A stretch of DNA of 64,000 bases from positions 92,249 to 156,248 of the forward strand of contig CAZGYG010000001.1 in assembly GCA_964530335.1 (NCBI GenBank), written 5' to 3'. Shown here one piece after another: positions 18,375 through 30,881 of the stretch. The number at the start of each line of letters is the position of its first letter. Position 1 is the first letter of the stretch. The notes under the pieces are model-generated. The model made no database searches. It had not been told where the DNA came from and saw only the letters and a list, made by a program, of their open reading frames with translations. This DNA comes from VGDP01 sp964530335 (GTDB lineage: Bacteria > Pseudomonadota > Alphaproteobacteria > SP197). The position numbers were made by a program, and so were the translations under genes.

Positions 18375-19097
18375 TTACGCCGCCGCGCCGTGCCCGCCCT
18401 CGAGGTACGCCTTGCGCACCTCCGGGTTGGCGAGCAGCTCGGCGCCGGTCCCGGACAAGGTCAGCAGGCCGTTAACCATGACGTAGCCGCGATGGGCCAG
18501 CCGCAGCGCGTGGTAGGCGTTCTGCTCGACCAGCAGCACGGTGACGCCGTGGTTCGCGTTGATTTCGCGGATGACCGCGAAGATCTGCTTGACGAGCATG
18601 GGCGCCAGGCCCAGCGACGGCTCGTCGAGCAGCAGGAGCCGCGGCCGCGCCATCAGGGCCCGCGCGATCGCCAGCATCTGCTGCTCGCCACCCGACAGGG
18701 TGCCGCCGCGCTGCCCTACCCGCTCGCGGAGGATCGGGAACAGCGCGAAGACCTGATCAAGGTCGTCGGCGAACCTGGTCGGGTCCGCCGTCGTCGCCCC
18801 CATCTGCAGGTTTTCGAGCACCGTCATGCGCGGAAAGATGCGGCGGCCCTCGGGCGCGTGCGCGAGGCCGCGGCGCATGATCTCGTAGGTCGGCTGCCTG
18901 GTGATGTCCGCGCCGTCGAGATGAACCTGGCCCGAACGGGCGGTGGGGCTGCCGCAAACGGTCATCAGCAGCGTGGTCTTCCCGGCCCCGTTGGATCCAA
19001 TCAAGGTGACGATCTCGCCCTTGCCGACCTCCAGGCTCACGCCGCGCAGGGCCTCGATCTGGCCGTAGAAGGCGTGGACGTTCTGGATTCTCAGCAT
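18375..19097 (-). CDS. livF: branched-chain amino acid ABC transporter ATP-binding protein LivF
   Basis: 240 residues from ATG 19097. Walker A GSNGAGKTT (about 32-40), Q-loop region GLAHAPEGRRIFPRMTV, ABC signature LSGGEQQML and Walker B LLLLDEPSLGL. The HAPEGRRIFPRMTVLENL stretch is specific to LivF. It starts 7 bases after the livG stop and energises LivHM together with LivG. Confidence 0.95.
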   Translation of the reverse strand: MLRIQNVHAFYGQIEALRGVSLEVGKGEIVTLIGSNGAGKTTLLMTVCGSPTARSGQVHLDGADITRQPTYEIMRRGLAHAPEGRRIFPRMTVLENLQMGATTADPTRFADDLDQVFALFPILRERVGQRGGTLSGGEQQMLAIARALMARPRLLLLDEPSLGLAPMLVKQIFAVIREINANHGVTVLLVEQNAYHALRLAHRGYVMVNGLLTLSGTGAELLANPEVRKAYLEGGHGAAA

Positions 19098-19104
19098 GGC
19101 GCGC

Positions 19105-19956
19105 CTAGGGATGCGCCGAGAGATCGGCGGCGACGATAGCGGGCAGATCTTCTCCCGCTTCCTCGCCCAGATAGGCGCGGATGACGTTGGGGTCCTGGCG
19201 CACGACATCCGGCGTGCCGGCGGCGATCCTGCGGCCGTAGTCGAGCACGACGATGTAGTCGGAGATGCCCATGACGACGCTCATGTCGTGCTCGATCAAG
19301 AGGATCCCGATCGCGTGGTCGGCCCGGATCGCCAGCAGCAGTTCGTTGAGCTCGGCGGATTCGCGGGCGTTGAGGCCCGCGGCCGGCTCGTCCAGGCAGA
19401 GCAGGACCGGATCGGTGCACATCGCGCGGGCGATCTCGAGCCGGCGCTGCGACCCGTAGGGCAGGCCGCCCGCCCCGAGGTCCGCCTGCGCCGTCAGCCC
19501 GAAGCGGTCGAGCCAGTAGCGCGCCAGCTCGACGGCCTTGCGTTCCGCCCTGGTATAGACCGGCAACCCGAACAGGCCGGCGACGCTGTATCCGGACGCC
19601 CGCATCAACCGGTTGTGCTGCGCCACGATCAGGTTCTCCAGCACCGACATCCCGGCGAACAGCCGGATGTTCTGGAACGTGCGCGCGACGCCCGCCCGCT
19701 GCGCGATGCGAAAGCCGTCCATGCGCTCCAGGTAGAAGCGGCCGCGCCTGCCGTCCAACGCCATGCGTCCGACGGTCGGCTTGTAGAACCCGGTCAAGCA
19801 GTTGAACACCGTCGTCTTGCCCGCGCCGTTCGGGCCGATGATCGCCGTGATCTGCTTGTCGTTCGCGGCGAACGAGACGTCATCGACGGCGACCAGGCCG
19901 CCGAACCGCATCGACAGATGCTCGACCGCTAGCAACGGCTTCCCGTTCGCCGCCAT
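19105..19956 (-). CDS. livG: branched-chain amino acid ABC transporter ATP-binding protein LivG
   Basis: 283 residues from ATG 19956, two bases after the livM stop. Walker A GPNGAGKTTVFN, LivG-specific RFGGLVAVDDVSF and VARTFQNIRLFAGMSVLEN, signature-type motif PYGSQRRLEIARA (LSGGQ replaced by PYGSQ, usual for LivG) and Walker B VLLCLDEPAAGLN. The C-terminal tail EEAGEDLPAIVAADLSAHP is longer than in E. coli. Confidence 0.95.
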   Translation of the reverse strand: MAANGKPLLAVEHLSMRFGGLVAVDDVSFAANDKQITAIIGPNGAGKTTVFNCLTGFYKPTVGRMALDGRRGRFYLERMDGFRIAQRAGVARTFQNIRLFAGMSVLENLIVAQHNRLMRASGYSVAGLFGLPVYTRAERKAVELARYWLDRFGLTAQADLGAGGLPYGSQRRLEIARAMCTDPVLLCLDEPAAGLNARESAELNELLLAIRADHAIGILLIEHDMSVVMGISDYIVVLDYGRRIAAGTPDVVRQDPNVIRAYLGEEAGEDLPAIVAADLSAHP

Positions 19957-19958
19957 AG

Positions 19959-21449
<1,491 letters not shown>

Positions 21450-21452
21450 GGT

Positions 21453-22373
<921 letters not shown>

Positions 22374-22558
22374 GTGCCGCCCCCCAGTCCCCACACCGGC
22401 GTTCTTCTGCGTGGCGCCGGATGCCCGCCACAACTAGCCGACGCGCCAGCGGTCGGCAAGGGCCTTGTCCGCTAGGATTTGGCGTGCGCGGGACAAGTCC
22501 ACGGATGACGGAAAGGGGGTACTGTTCGTTTGAGTCACGCCTGCTACCGCGGCCGGCG

Positions 22559-22750
22559 TCAGGCGTGCCGCTTCGCGATCATGCGGTCGAGCTTGCGCAG
22601 CACCAGACGTTCCAGGTGCGCCCGGCCGGCCGCGGCGGCGCCGACGATATAGACTTCGGTCAGCGTCGCGGGATCGAACGCGGACACGCGCACGTAGGCG
22701 CCCTGCGGCACCATTTCGATGATGACGTCTTCGTCGGCGGCTTCGCCCAT
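22559..22750 (-). CDS. small conserved protein, DUF6898 family
   Basis: 63 residues from ATG 22750. The sequence DVIIEMVPQGAYVRVSAFD, then PATLTEVYIVG and LERLVLRKLDRM, agrees with a small family (DUF6898) that I recall from Rhodospirillales and relatives. It looks like a compact cytosolic alpha/beta protein; function unknown. It stands alone between livH and the divergent gcdH. Confidence 0.65.
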   Translation of the reverse strand: MGEAADEDVIIEMVPQGAYVRVSAFDPATLTEVYIVGAAAAGRAHLERLVLRKLDRMIAKRHA

Positions 22751-22826
22751 CGCGCTCTCCAGGTGCTCCGCGTCGGCGCCCTGTTGCCGGCGGCGCGACA
22801 GCCTTATAAATAGGCGTCAAGGCTTA

Positions 22827-22858
22827 CCTGTTGCTGAATAGGCCTGTTGCTGAATGGG
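22827..22858. repeat. tandem 16-base duplication in the gcdH upstream region
   Basis: CCTGTTGCTGAATAGG is followed directly by CCTGTTGCTGAATGGG, differing at one base. It lies between the divergent DUF6898 and gcdH starts, 38 bases before the gcdH ATG. Possibly a duplicated regulator site. Confidence 0.7.
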
Positions 22859-22895
22859 CCCATTCCTTAACGGGGCCGCATGAGGAGTCCGCGCC

Positions 22896-24113
<1,218 letters not shown>

Positions 24114-24125
24114 GCGCCGCGTCGC

Positions 24126-24878
24126 TCAGGCGACGCCGAAGGCCTGGACCAGTCCGCGGATGCTGAGCAGCACGATCATGGCGCCGACCAGGAACATGAG
24201 CGGCCTGTCGGGGATCGATTTGGCGGCGTACGCGGCGATCGGCGCGGCGATGGCGCCACCGAGGATGAGCCCGAGGATGATCGGCCACAGCTCCAGACCG
24301 ATGGTACCCAGGAACGTCGCCGAGATGACCACGGCTACGAAGAACTCGGCGGCGTTGACCGACCCGATCGTGTAGCGCGGCTTGGTGCCATGGCCGAGCA
24401 GGGTCGAGGTGACCATGGGGCCCCAACCGCCGCCACCGATGGCGTCGAGAAAGCCGCCCGAGAGCCCGAGCGCGCCGATCCACCTGGGTGGCTCGGTCTT
24501 CGGCTCCTCGTTCAGGCGAAGCGCCTTCCAGAGAATCCAGAAGCCCATCACCATCAGATACGCGGTCATCAGCGGCCTGACGACGTTGCCCGAGATCGTA
24601 GTCAGAAGGTAGGCGCCTGCCGCGCCACCGGCCATGCCCGGAAGCGCAAGTCGCCAGACGAACGCCCACCGGACGTTGCCGAGGCGCCAGTGAGACAAGC
24701 CGGAGATACCGGTGGTGAAGATTTCGGCCGCGTGCACGCTCGCACTCGCGGTGGCGGGAGAAACCCCGAGGCTCAACATGACCGTCGTGCCGGTCAAGCC
24801 GTAAGCCATGCCGATGGCGCCATCGACCAGTTGCGCGGCGAAGCCCACGGCCGCGAATAGGATGAAGTCGTCCCACAT
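24126..24878 (-). CDS. TauE/SafE-family sulfite/anion exporter
   Basis: 250 residues with about eight membrane segments. The duplicated TauE/SafE motif is seen as QLVDGAIGMAYGLTGTTVML near the N-terminus and SGGFLDAIGGGGWGPMVTS in the middle (GGGGWGP). The family exports sulfite, sulfonates or other small organic anions, and its substrate here is unknown. It converges with gcdH (12 bases apart). Confidence 0.9.
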   Translation of the reverse strand: MWDDFILFAAVGFAAQLVDGAIGMAYGLTGTTVMLSLGVSPATASASVHAAEIFTTGISGLSHWRLGNVRWAFVWRLALPGMAGGAAGAYLLTTISGNVVRPLMTAYLMVMGFWILWKALRLNEEPKTEPPRWIGALGLSGGFLDAIGGGGWGPMVTSTLLGHGTKPRYTIGSVNAAEFFVAVVISATFLGTIGLELWPIILGLILGGAIAAPIAAYAAKSIPDRPLMFLVGAMIVLLSIRGLVQAFGVA

Positions 24879-24931
24879 GGTTCGATTCCTGGAATTGTCT
24901 GGGGAGCTTCAGCGACCCATGACGTAAATCT

Positions 24932-25711
24932 TCAGCGCGAGGTCGAGCCGCCGTCCACCGGCAGGGCCACGCCGGTCAGGAACGCGCCGGCGTCGGAGGC
25001 CAGGTAGAGCACCGCCCAGGCGACCTCCTCGGGCCGCCCGACGCGGCCCAGCGGCAGCGCCGCCGCGTAGGCGCGCAGCGCCTCGGCGTAAGCGACACCG
25101 CGCGACGCCGCGCCCCGTTCAAGCATCGGCGTGTCGATCTCCGCCGGGCAGACACAGTTGACGCGGATGCCATCGCGCGCGTGGTCGAGCGCCATCGCCT
25201 TGGTCAGCATCAGGACGCCACCCTTGCTGGTGCAATAGGCGGCGGCGCCCGGCCCCGCGAACAGCGACCAGTCGGAGCCGATGTTGACGATAGCGCCGCC
25301 ACCGGTCCGCATCGCCGGCACCGCGGCCCGGCAGACGTTAAACGTGCCCGTGAGATTGGTATCGAGGACGCGGAACCAGTCGTCGTCGGACGTGTCGAGT
25401 ACCGCGCCACCCGCAAATATCCCCGCGCCGTTGACCACGATGTCGAGCCGGCCGAGCTCGGCGACCGCGCGCCGCACCGCCGCGTCGCACTGCGCCGCAT
25501 CGGTCACGTCGAGCGCCTGGAACACCGCTTGCCCGCCCTGGCCGCGGATGCCGTCGCACACCGCCTGCCCGCGCGCACCGTCGCGCCCGGCCACGACGAC
25601 CGAGGCGCCCGCCGCGGCCAGCACCTCGGCGCAAGCGCGGCCGATGCCCGAGGTCGCGCCGGTGACCAGCGCCACCTTGCCCGGAACGCCGAAGGGCCCG
25701 TACCCGGTCAT
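24932..25711 (-). CDS. SDR-family dehydrogenase
   Basis: 259 residues from ATG 25711, overlapping the stop of the preceding SDR by four bases (ATGA). Classical SDR: TGATSGIG cofactor loop, NGAGIF, catalytic Ser in IVNIGSDWS, AAYCTSKGG with Tyr and Lys, and C-terminal LTGVALPVDGGSTSR. Likely NAD(P)-dependent oxidation of a hydroxy-acid, sugar acid or polyol. It is the third of three co-directional SDR genes next to the Pot-type transporter locus. Confidence 0.9.
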   Translation of the reverse strand: MTGYGPFGVPGKVALVTGATSGIGRACAEVLAAAGASVVVAGRDGARGQAVCDGIRGQGGQAVFQALDVTDAAQCDAAVRRAVAELGRLDIVVNGAGIFAGGAVLDTSDDDWFRVLDTNLTGTFNVCRAAVPAMRTGGGAIVNIGSDWSLFAGPGAAAYCTSKGGVLMLTKAMALDHARDGIRVNCVCPAEIDTPMLERGAASRGVAYAEALRAYAAALPLGRVGRPEEVAWAVLYLASDAGAFLTGVALPVDGGSTSR

Positions 25712-26478
25712 GCGGCCGTCATGCCGCCGTCGAGCGCGAGCGCCGCGCCGGTGATGAACGCGGCCCGGTCCGAGGCCAGGAACAGCACCGCGTCGGCCAC
25801 GTCCTGGGGTCGGCCGATGCGTCCCATGGGCACGGCCGCGGCGTCGAGGCGGCGCAGCGCCGCCGGATCCATGCCCAGATCCGCCGCCTCGAGGTCGAGC
25901 ATCGGGGTATCGACCGCGGTCGGGCACACGGCGTTGACCCGGATGCCGTCCGCCGCGTGATCGAGCGCCGCGGCGCGGGTGAACTGCAGCACGGCGCCCT
26001 TGCTCGCGCAGTACGCGGCCAGGTTCGGCGTTCCGACGAACGACGCATCGGAGGCGATGTTGACGACCGCGCCGCGCGCTTGGCGCTTCATCACGGCGAG
26101 CGCCGCGCGCGTCGTGAAGAACACCGCGTGGACGTTGACCGCCATGATGCGCCGCCAGTCGTCGTCGGTCGTGGTGTCGACCGGCTTGCGCGCGACGACA
26201 CCGGCGTTGTTGACCAGCACGTCGAGCCGGGCGAAGCGGGCGACGGTCGCGGCGACGATGCGCTCACAGCCGTCGCGGTCGCCGAGGTCGGCGGCGACGA
26301 AGTCCGCCTTGCCGCCCGCCCTGACGATGGCGTCGAGCACGGCCTGGCCGCGCATCGCGTCCCGACCGCTCAACATGACCGTGGCGCCCGCCCCGGCCAA
26401 CGTCGCCGCGACCGCGGCGCCGATCCCGGACGTGGCGCCGGTCACCAGGGCGACTTGACCGTCGAGGCGCATGACCAT
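25708..26478 (-). CDS. SDR-family dehydrogenase
   Basis: 256 residues from ATG 26478 (ATG 26472 also possible). TGATSGIG loop, NNAGVVARKPVDTT, catalytic Ser in NIASDAS, AAYCASKGA with Tyr and Lys, ending FITGAALALDGGMTAA. It resembles the downstream SDR strongly in the active-site segment, suggesting tandem duplication. It starts 4 bases after the stop of the SDR at 26483. Substrate unknown. Confidence 0.9.
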   Translation of the reverse strand: MVMRLDGQVALVTGATSGIGAAVAATLAGAGATVMLSGRDAMRGQAVLDAIVRAGGKADFVAADLGDRDGCERIVAATVARFARLDVLVNNAGVVARKPVDTTTDDDWRRIMAVNVHAVFFTTRAALAVMKRQARGAVVNIASDASFVGTPNLAAYCASKGAVLQFTRAAALDHAADGIRVNAVCPTAVDTPMLDLEAADLGMDPAALRRLDAAAVPMGRIGRPQDVADAVLFLASDRAAFITGAALALDGGMTAA

Positions 26479-26482
26479 ACCG

Positions 26483-27259
26483 CTACTGTATCCCGACTAC
26501 CCCGGCATCGACCCCGATCGCCTGGCCCGACACCAGCCGCCCGGCGTCGGAGATCAGGAACAGCACCATCCCCGCCACGTCGTCGGCCGTGACGAAGGCG
26601 CGCATCGCCGTGCGTTCCAGATAGATCGCGCGCATGGATTCGACGCTCGTGTTCTGGGCCCTGGCCTTGGCCGCGATCACCCGGTCGATGCGCGGCCCGG
26701 CCACCGGCCCGGGCAGGATCGCGTTCGAGCGGATGTTGTAGGCCCCGAGCTCGGCGGCAAGCGTGTGGCTGAACCCGACCACGCCCCACTTGGACGCGGC
26801 GTAGGGGCTGCGGAGGGGAAACCCGAACCGCCCCGCCGCCGACGAGATGTTGACGATCGCCCCGCCGCCCGCCGCCTTGAGCAGGGGTACCGCCCGGCGC
26901 GCGCAATAAAACTGGCCCGACAGGTTGACCGCGATGGTGCGGTTCCACTCCGCCGGCTCGATGGCGTCGACGGCGGCGGTCGGCCCGGCGATGCCGGCGT
27001 TGTTGACCAGCGCGTCCAGCCCGCCGAGGCGTGCCGCGCCCTCGGCGAACAGGCGGTCGACAGCCGTTGGATCGGCCACGTCGCACGGCGTCGTCGTGAC
27101 GCCCGCGACCTCGCGCGGCAGGCGCGCGAGCGCGCCCTCGTCGACGTCGCAGGCATGGACCCGCGCGCCCGCGCCGACCAGGGCGCCGACGATCGCCCGG
27201 CCGATGCCGGTGGCGCCGGCGGTCACGATCACCCGCTTGCCCTCCAGGTGGAACTCCAT
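26483..27259 (-). CDS. SDR-family dehydrogenase
   Basis: 258 residues from ATG 27259 with a GGAGG RBS. The cofactor loop is TAGATGIG, followed by CDVDEGAL (Asp at the end of strand 2, favouring NAD), NNAGIAGPTA, the catalytic Ser in ISSAAGRFGFP and SPYAASKWG with Tyr and Lys. It is first in the three-SDR operon and more divergent from the other two. The family includes sugar and sugar-acid dehydrogenases. Confidence 0.9.
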   Translation of the reverse strand: MEFHLEGKRVIVTAGATGIGRAIVGALVGAGARVHACDVDEGALARLPREVAGVTTTPCDVADPTAVDRLFAEGAARLGGLDALVNNAGIAGPTAAVDAIEPAEWNRTIAVNLSGQFYCARRAVPLLKAAGGGAIVNISSAAGRFGFPLRSPYAASKWGVVGFSHTLAAELGAYNIRSNAILPGPVAGPRIDRVIAAKARAQNTSVESMRAIYLERTAMRAFVTADDVAGMVLFLISDAGRLVSGQAIGVDAGVVGIQ

Positions 27260-27397
27260 GGTGACCTCCCCCGGCCCTCGGCGTTCTTAACATGGCCGCC
27301 GGCCCCTTGCGCCCAGTTCCCATGGCGAAGCCTAAGGGGTACGCTCCACCCATCGCACGTCGGTTCCGGCCGCGGCGAGCGTTGCGACGCGCCGAAA

Positions 27398-27434
27398 CCC
27401 ATGTTCAACAATCAAGGCCCATGTTCAACAATCA
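27398..27434. repeat. 17-base direct repeat, period 20, before the binding-protein gene
   Basis: CCCATGTTCAACAATCA occurs at 27398-27414 and again at 27418-27434, directly upstream of the GGGGAGG RBS. Each copy contains an ATG. It could be a duplicated operator or a replication slip. Confidence 0.75.
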
Positions 27435-27447
27435 GGGGAGGTCGTTC

Positions 27448-28578
27448 ATGTCCACACGCACGAAACTTTCGCCGGACCGCCTGCGCGACGCGGCCGCCGC
27501 CGGCCGGTTGACCCGGCGCGAGCTGACCCGCGCGCTCGCCGCCGCCGGCATTGTCACCGTTTCGGCGCCGTTCGTGGCCCGACCGTCGCTGGCCGGATCG
27601 CTGACCGTGTTCACCTGGAGCGGTTACGACCTGCCCGAGCTGCACCAGCCCTACATCGACAAGTACGGCGCCTCGCCGGACTTCTCGCTGTTCGCCGACA
27701 ACGACGAGGCGATCGAGAAGGTCAAGGCCGGGTTCCAGGTCGACATCGCCGTGCCGACCGGCTACATGACCGGCAAGTGGCTGGACGCCGGGTTGCTCCA
27801 GCCGATCGACACCTCGCGCCTTTCGAACTGGGGCGACGTGTTCGACGAGCTCAAGACGCTCAAGGGTACCCAGATGGACGGCAAGCAGCTCTCCATCCCG
27901 TGGGCGTGGGGCAACTCGTCGGTCGTGTTCCGCACCGATCTGGCGCCCGAGTACGTCGGTGCCGATTCGTGGATGATTTTGTTCGACGAGAAGTACAAGG
28001 GCCGCATCGCCGCGCGCGACGCCATGGATGGCGTCGTCGTCCCGGCGGCGCTCGCGCTCGGCTTCGACCCCTACAACATGAACGACGATGAGATCGCGCA
28101 AGTTCGCGCGCTCATAGAGAAGGGCCACGAGGTGGCGCGCTTCTATTGGAACGACCAGTCCGAGATCGAGCAGGCGCTCGCGGCCGGCGAGGTCGTTGCC
28201 GCCTACGCCTGGAACGACGGCTACAAGCGGCTCAAGGAGGCCGGCGTCCCGGTCGCCTACATGACGCCCAAGGAAGGCATCCTGGTGTGGGTCGACGCCC
28301 AGATCGTGCTGGCCAACGCCAGCGCCGATCCGGCGCAGATCTACGACTACCTCGACGCGACGCTATCGCCCGAGGTCGGCAAGTTCATGATCGACAGCTA
28401 CGGCTACGGCTTCGCCAACCGCAAGGCGTTCGACATCGCCGATCCGGCGATCATCGAAAGCCTCGGCATGAAGAACCCCGAGGAGGTCATGGCCGCCGGG
28501 GTGTTCTTCGAGGGCATGGAAGGCGTCTATCGCACCCGCCTGATCCAGATGTTCGAGGAGGTCAAGGCCGGCGCCTGA
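27448..28578 (+). CDS. Pot-type (spermidine/putrescine-like) ABC binding protein 1
   Basis: 376 residues from ATG 27448, chosen for the RBS GGGGAGG and the Tat-like N-terminus (LTRRELTRALAAAGI, then VARPSLAG). The mature part begins LTVFTWSGYDLPELHQPYID, as in PotD/PotF. Later motifs are PWAWGNSSVVFRTD, WNDQSEIEQALAAGEVVAAY and WVDAQIVLANAS. Ligand may be a polyamine or another small organic cation or acid; family members vary. It is divergent from the three SDRs and convergent with the HIBADH-like gene. Its C-terminus matches the relic at 4351-4434. Confidence 0.9.
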   Translation: MSTRTKLSPDRLRDAAAAGRLTRRELTRALAAAGIVTVSAPFVARPSLAGSLTVFTWSGYDLPELHQPYIDKYGASPDFSLFADNDEAIEKVKAGFQVDIAVPTGYMTGKWLDAGLLQPIDTSRLSNWGDVFDELKTLKGTQMDGKQLSIPWAWGNSSVVFRTDLAPEYVGADSWMILFDEKYKGRIAARDAMDGVVVPAALALGFDPYNMNDDEIAQVRALIEKGHEVARFYWNDQSEIEQALAAGEVVAAYAWNDGYKRLKEAGVPVAYMTPKEGILVWVDAQIVLANASADPAQIYDYLDATLSPEVGKFMIDSYGYGFANRKAFDIADPAIIESLGMKNPEEVMAAGVFFEGMEGVYRTRLIQMFEEVKAGA

Positions 28579-28585
28579 GCAGGGT

Positions 28586-29479
28586 TCAAGCATCGGCGGC
28601 CGCGACCATCCGGAAGATGCCGGAGAAGTCCAGGCCGCCGTTGCCTTCCGCGCAGAAGCGGGCGTAGAGCGCCGCCGCCGCGCCACCGAGCGGCGTCGCC
28701 GCGCCGACCTGGCCGGCGGCGAGATCGGCCAGCCGCAGGTCTTTCAGCATCATCGCCGCGGTGAAGCCCGGCCGGTAATCGTGGTTGGCCGGCGAAGCCG
28801 GCAGCGGCCCGGGCACCGGACAGTTGCTGGTCAGCGCCCAGCATTGCCCCGAAGAGCGCGAGGCCACGTCGAATAGCACCTGGCGGTCGAGCCCGAGCCG
28901 GTCGGCAAGCGCGAACGCTTCGCACACCGCGATCATCGACACGCCGAGAACGAGGTTGTTGCAGAGCTTCGCCGCCTGCCCGCTGCCCGATGGACCGGTA
29001 TGCACCACGGCCTTGCCCATGGCCGCCAGCACCGGCTCGGCCCGGCCGAACGCCGCCGCCTCGCCGCCGACCATGAACGTGAGCGTCGCCGCCGTCGCGC
29101 CGCGCACCCCACCCGAGACCGGGGCATCGAGCATGGCGTAGCCGGCCGCGCCGGCCACGCCGGCGATCTCGCGCGCGGTCGCCACGTCGATGGTCGAGCA
29201 GTCGATCAGCAACGTCCCGGGGTCGGTGGCGGCGATGGCCCCGCCGCTTCCCAGATACACCGCCCGCACCTCGGCCCCCGAGGGCAGCATCGTGACGACG
29301 ACATCGCGGCCGCGCACCGTTTCCGCCGCATCGGCGCCCGGCGCGCAACCGGCGGCGCGTGCCGCCTCGCGCGCGGACGCCGCCGGGTCGTACGCGCATA
29401 CCTGATGCCCGGCCTTGACCAGGTTCGCGGCCATGGGCCCGCCCATGTTGCCGACGCCGATGAAGCCGATGCGCGCCAC
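28586..29479 (-). CDS. mmsB: 3-hydroxyisobutyrate dehydrogenase-family enzyme
   Basis: 297 residues from GTG 29479 with RBS GGGAGG, matching family length. GFIGVGNMGGPMAANLVKAG cofactor motif, DAPVSGGVRGATAATLTFMV substrate loop and catalytic Lys in GQAAKLCNNLVLG. The C-terminal LKDLRLADLAA is typical. Best guess is 3-hydroxyisobutyrate dehydrogenase of valine breakdown, since isobutyryl-CoA dehydrogenase and HIBYL-CoA hydrolase genes lie 6-8 kb away. Its place between two binding-protein genes also allows another beta-hydroxyacid, such as tartronate semialdehyde, as substrate. Confidence 0.85.
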   Translation of the reverse strand: MARIGFIGVGNMGGPMAANLVKAGHQVCAYDPAASAREAARAAGCAPGADAAETVRGRDVVVTMLPSGAEVRAVYLGSGGAIAATDPGTLLIDCSTIDVATAREIAGVAGAAGYAMLDAPVSGGVRGATAATLTFMVGGEAAAFGRAEPVLAAMGKAVVHTGPSGSGQAAKLCNNLVLGVSMIAVCEAFALADRLGLDRQVLFDVASRSSGQCWALTSNCPVPGPLPASPANHDYRPGFTAAMMLKDLRLADLAAGQVGAATPLGGAAAALYARFCAEGNGGLDFSGIFRMVAAADA

Positions 29480-29609
29480 GTTCGCCTCCCGCCAAGTTCC
29501 GCCGTTCGTTAAGCATCTCCGTGGGGTTAGCCGCCGATTGCGCACGCCCGCAAGGAGCCCTAGAATCACATCGAAACGGGATCATTCCGTTTTTCCGGAT
29601 GCTTGTCAT

Positions 29610-29634
29610 CGTCGCGACACACAAGTGTGCGACG
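29610..29634. promoter_or_regulatory. imperfect palindrome upstream of binding protein 2
   Basis: CGTCGCGACAC, then ACAA, then GTGTGCGACG: two arms symmetrical apart from one extra base. It lies 48 bases before the TTG start of the second binding-protein gene, between it and the divergent mmsB-like gene. It is a possible operator for a local regulator, though no regulator gene is in the locus. Confidence 0.45.
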
Positions 29635-29681
29635 CAGGTTGCCGGTAACAAACCCCTCAACGATGTACGGGAGAGACTCAC

Positions 29682-30860
29682 TTGAACACGAAGCTGACCA
29701 ATGACCAGCGCGGCGCGCTGGCCACGGTGCGGGCGGCGCAGGCCAGCCGCCGCGCCATCCTCAAGGGCGCGACCGCGCTTGGCGCGGTCGGGCTCCTGGC
29801 CCCGGCCTTTTCGCGTAACGCGCGGTCCTCGTCCGGGGAATTGCTGTGGTTCACCTGGGAGGACTACGCGCCCCAGCCGCTGGTCGACAAGTTCATCGCC
29901 GACACCGGCATCGACCTCAAGGTCACGACGTTTTCGTCCAACGAGGACCAACTCAACAAGCTGAAGGCCGCCAGCGGCAGCGGCTGGGACCTGGCCACGC
30001 CATCGGTGGCATGGGTGCCCGCCCACGTCGAGAACGGCAACCTCCAGGCGCTCGACGTGGCCAAGATCCCCAATCTCGCCAACATGTTTCCGAGCCTCCT
30101 GACGCAGTCGGAGTCGCTCGGCGCCATTGTTGAAGGCAACCGGTACGCGTTGCCCTACGACTGGGGCACGGAGGCGCTCGCCTACAACACCGAGTTGGTG
30201 CAGCTCGAGTACGGCAAGGCCTCGTTCGGCGACCTCTGGGCACCGGAGCACGCCGGCAAGATGCTGTGCCGCCAGCGCTCGATCATGCTCGGCACCGGGC
30301 TGTGGATGGAAGGCGAGGGCAAGCTGCCCGCGGGCACCATGCGCAACGCTTACGCCGACGAGGCGGCCTTCGACCTCGGCTACGGCACGGCCGCCGACTT
30401 CGTGATCGCCAACAAGACCCAGATCGTCAACTGGTGGAAGGGCACCGCCGATACGCAGTCCGGCTTCGAGCAGGACGGCGCGGTGATCGGCATGACCTGG
30501 GACGGCCCGATCTTCCAGCTCAAGAACCAGGGCCGGCCGTTCAACTACTTGGCACCCAAGGAAGGCGCGCTGGGCTGGATCGACACCATCGCGCTCACGG
30601 CCGGCGCCGAGAACCTCGACCAGGCCTACGAGTTCATCAACTGGTCGCTCATCGCGGAAAACGGCGGCCTCGCCTCGGACAACACCACGTACAACTCGGT
30701 GGTCCAGGGCTTCGACGCCTACGTCAGCGAGTCGTTCAAGAAGAACTTCGCCGACGCCTATCCCGGCGATGCCATCGACCGGCTGTGGATGCAGGGCATC
30801 GAGCCCACGTGGTTCCTGGAGAAGCGCCAGGGCATGGTGGACAAGATCTCGGCAGCCTGA
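29682..30860 (+). CDS. Pot-type ABC binding protein 2
   Basis: 392 residues from TTG 29682, the only start that fits the GGGAGAG RBS and the signal. The N-terminus has a Tat-like motif SRRAILKGATALGAVGLLAP. The mature part begins ELLWFTWEDYAPQPLVDKF, in the PotD/PotF family, followed by SSNEDQLNKLKA and LPYDWGTEALAYNTE. It is unlike binding protein 1 outside general motifs, so the two may recognise different ligands. It heads the operon binding protein 2 - enolase-superfamily enzyme - PotA - PotB - PotC. Confidence 0.9.
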   Translation: MNTKLTNDQRGALATVRAAQASRRAILKGATALGAVGLLAPAFSRNARSSSGELLWFTWEDYAPQPLVDKFIADTGIDLKVTTFSSNEDQLNKLKAASGSGWDLATPSVAWVPAHVENGNLQALDVAKIPNLANMFPSLLTQSESLGAIVEGNRYALPYDWGTEALAYNTELVQLEYGKASFGDLWAPEHAGKMLCRQRSIMLGTGLWMEGEGKLPAGTMRNAYADEAAFDLGYGTAADFVIANKTQIVNWWKGTADTQSGFEQDGAVIGMTWDGPIFQLKNQGRPFNYLAPKEGALGWIDTIALTAGAENLDQAYEFINWSLIAENGGLASDNTTYNSVVQGFDAYVSESFKKNFADAYPGDAIDRLWMQGIEPTWFLEKRQGMVDKISAA

Positions 30861-30881
30861 GCCAGGCTTGACACGTCAAGG

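Noticed and set aside
22434..22558. A short minus-strand open frame extending the DUF6898 region
   Set aside because: The frame has no RBS or recognisable sequence and lies downstream of the convincing 63-residue gene; I see nothing coding in it.
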